From assembly GCA_035476635.1 (NCBI GenBank), contig DATILI010000131.1, positions 1 through 14,304 on the forward strand: DNA of 14,304 bases, in the 5' to 3' direction. Shown here in pieces: positions 13,518-14,304 of this stretch. This DNA comes from DATILI01 sp035476635. Lineage in GTDB: Bacteria > Pseudomonadota > Gammaproteobacteria > Burkholderiales > Burkholderiaceae_C. The position numbers and the translations under genes are program-made. Every line of letters starts with the position of its first letter. Positions within the stretch are counted from its first letter, which is position 1. The notes below the pieces were generated by a model. That model was not told the origin of the DNA. It worked only from the letters and a program-made list of their open reading frames with translations, and searched no databases.

Positions 13518-14304
13518 TGATTAATCTCAAGAACGTCACCTTGCGCCGCAGCGCCAAGGTGCTGCTGGACGGCGCTTCCGTCACACTGAACCCGGGTGAA
13601 AAAGTCGGCCTCGTCGGCCGCAACGGCGCCGGCAAGTCCACCCTGTTTGCCCTGCTCAACGGCACGCTGCACGAAGACGGTGGCGACTTCAGCCTGCCGG
13701 CGCAGTGGCGCATGGCGCAAGTGGCGCAGGACATGCCCGAGACCGACCAGAGCGCGACCGCGTTCGTGATCGAGGGTGACGTCACCTTGACGGCCGCGCA
13801 GGCCGAAGTGACCGCCGCCGAAGCCACCGAAGACGGCGAGCGCATGGCACATGCCTACATGACGCTGCACGACGCGGGTGCGCACGATGCGCCGTCGCGC
13901 GCGCAAGCGCTGATCCTGGGCCTGGGCTTCAAGACTGCCGAGTTGGACAACCCCGTCAACAGCTTTTCCGGCGGCTGGCGCATGCGGCTGCAATTGGCCC
14001 GTGCGCTGATGTGCCCGTCTGACCTGCTGCTGCTGGACGAGCCGACCAACCACTTGGACCTGGACGCCCTGGTCTGGCTGGAGGCCTGGCTCAAGCGCTA
14101 CGAAGGCACCATGGTCGTGATCAGCCACGACCGCGAATTTCTTGACGCGGTGACCGGCGTCACCTTGCACATCGACAACGCCAAGCTGGTGCGCTACGGC
14201 GGCAACTACAGCAAGTTCGAGGACATGCGTGCCGAGCAGCTGGAGCTGCAGCAATCGTCCTTCTCCAAGCAGCAGGACAAGATCGCGCACCTGCAGAAGT
14301 TCAT
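13517..14304 (+). CDS. ABC-F family ATPase, YheS-like, N-terminal part (runs off the right edge)
   Basis: ABC-F proteins have two ATP-binding domains and no membrane segments; they act on the ribosome, for example relieving stalled translation. The 262 complete codons present cover the first ATP-binding domain and the start of the linker. Walker A GRNGAGKST is at 34-42, signature SFSGGWRMRLQLARAL at 149-164, Walker B with the ABC-F hallmark LLLLDEPTNHLDLDA at 170-184, and the switch histidine in ISHDREFLD at 202-210. From about residue 230 a charged, glutamine-rich helix (ending KQQDKIAHLQKF) opens the inter-domain linker that reaches the P-site tRNA. Sequence details (VGLVGRNGAGKSTL, GGWRMRL, GTMVVISHDREFLD, GGNYSKFE) resemble YheS more than Uup, EttA or YbiT. 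The ATG overlaps the stop of the PurM-like gene. The second ATPase domain lies outside the window. Confidence 0.93.
   Translation, partial: MINLKNVTLRRSAKVLLDGASVTLNPGEKVGLVGRNGAGKSTLFALLNGTLHEDGGDFSLPAQWRMAQVAQDMPETDQSATAFVIEGDVTLTAAQAEVTAAEATEDGERMAHAYMTLHDAGAHDAPSRAQALILGLGFKTAELDNPVNSFSGGWRMRLQLARALMCPSDLLLLDEPTNHLDLDALVWLEAWLKRYEGTMVVISHDREFLDAVTGVTLHIDNAKLVRYGGNYSKFEDMRAEQLELQQSSFSKQQDKIAHLQKF

Overview
The window looks like chromosomal DNA of a betaproteobacterium in the order Burkholderiales, most likely family Comamonadaceae. Base composition is strongly G+C-rich with G/C-ending codons, genes are tightly packed, and the housekeeping proteins (Smc, DapC/D/E, PrmB, YheS-type ABC-F) read as typical of that group. 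This placement rests on recognising protein sequences by eye, not on a search.

Layout from left to right. (1) Positions 1-642, minus strand: the first 214 codons of smc, whose C-terminal part lies beyond the left edge. (2) Positions 837-5966, minus strand: a tight three-gene operon, transcribed leftward in the order GMC-family alcohol dehydrogenase, aldehyde dehydrogenase, lipoprotein-like metallo-beta-lactamase-fold alkyl sulfatase, ending in a probable hairpin terminator at 799-830. (3) Positions 5967-6073: a 107-bp divergent control region with a dyad AATGCAT-N16-ATGCATT. (4) Positions 6074-7033, plus strand: a LysR-type regulator. (5) Positions 7059-12345, plus strand: the lysine/diaminopimelate cluster dapC-dapD-pilU-like-dapE-prmB. 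(6) Positions 12399-14304, plus strand: a divergent PurM-family protein, overlapping by one base a YheS-like ABC-F ATPase that runs off the right edge.

The most interesting unit is the left-hand operon with its divergent regulator. Read as a pathway, it would split an alkyl sulfate ester (for example dodecyl sulfate) into sulfate and a primary alcohol outside the cytoplasm. It would then oxidise the alcohol to an aldehyde (GMC enzyme) and the aldehyde to a fatty acid (aldehyde dehydrogenase). In Pseudomonas aeruginosa these steps are divided between SdsA1/SdsB1 and the separate LaoABCR system. Here sulfatase and oxidation genes are combined under one LysR gene and lie between housekeeping blocks. 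The substrate remains inference.

The dap block carries three enzymes of the succinylase branch of lysine and peptidoglycan precursor synthesis. A retraction-ATPase homologue (PilU type) is embedded between dapD and dapE, and prmB (ribosomal protein L3 methyltransferase) overlaps the end of dapE. No RNA genes, insertion sequences, CRISPR arrays or integration sites were seen, and no gap between genes exceeds 200 bp.
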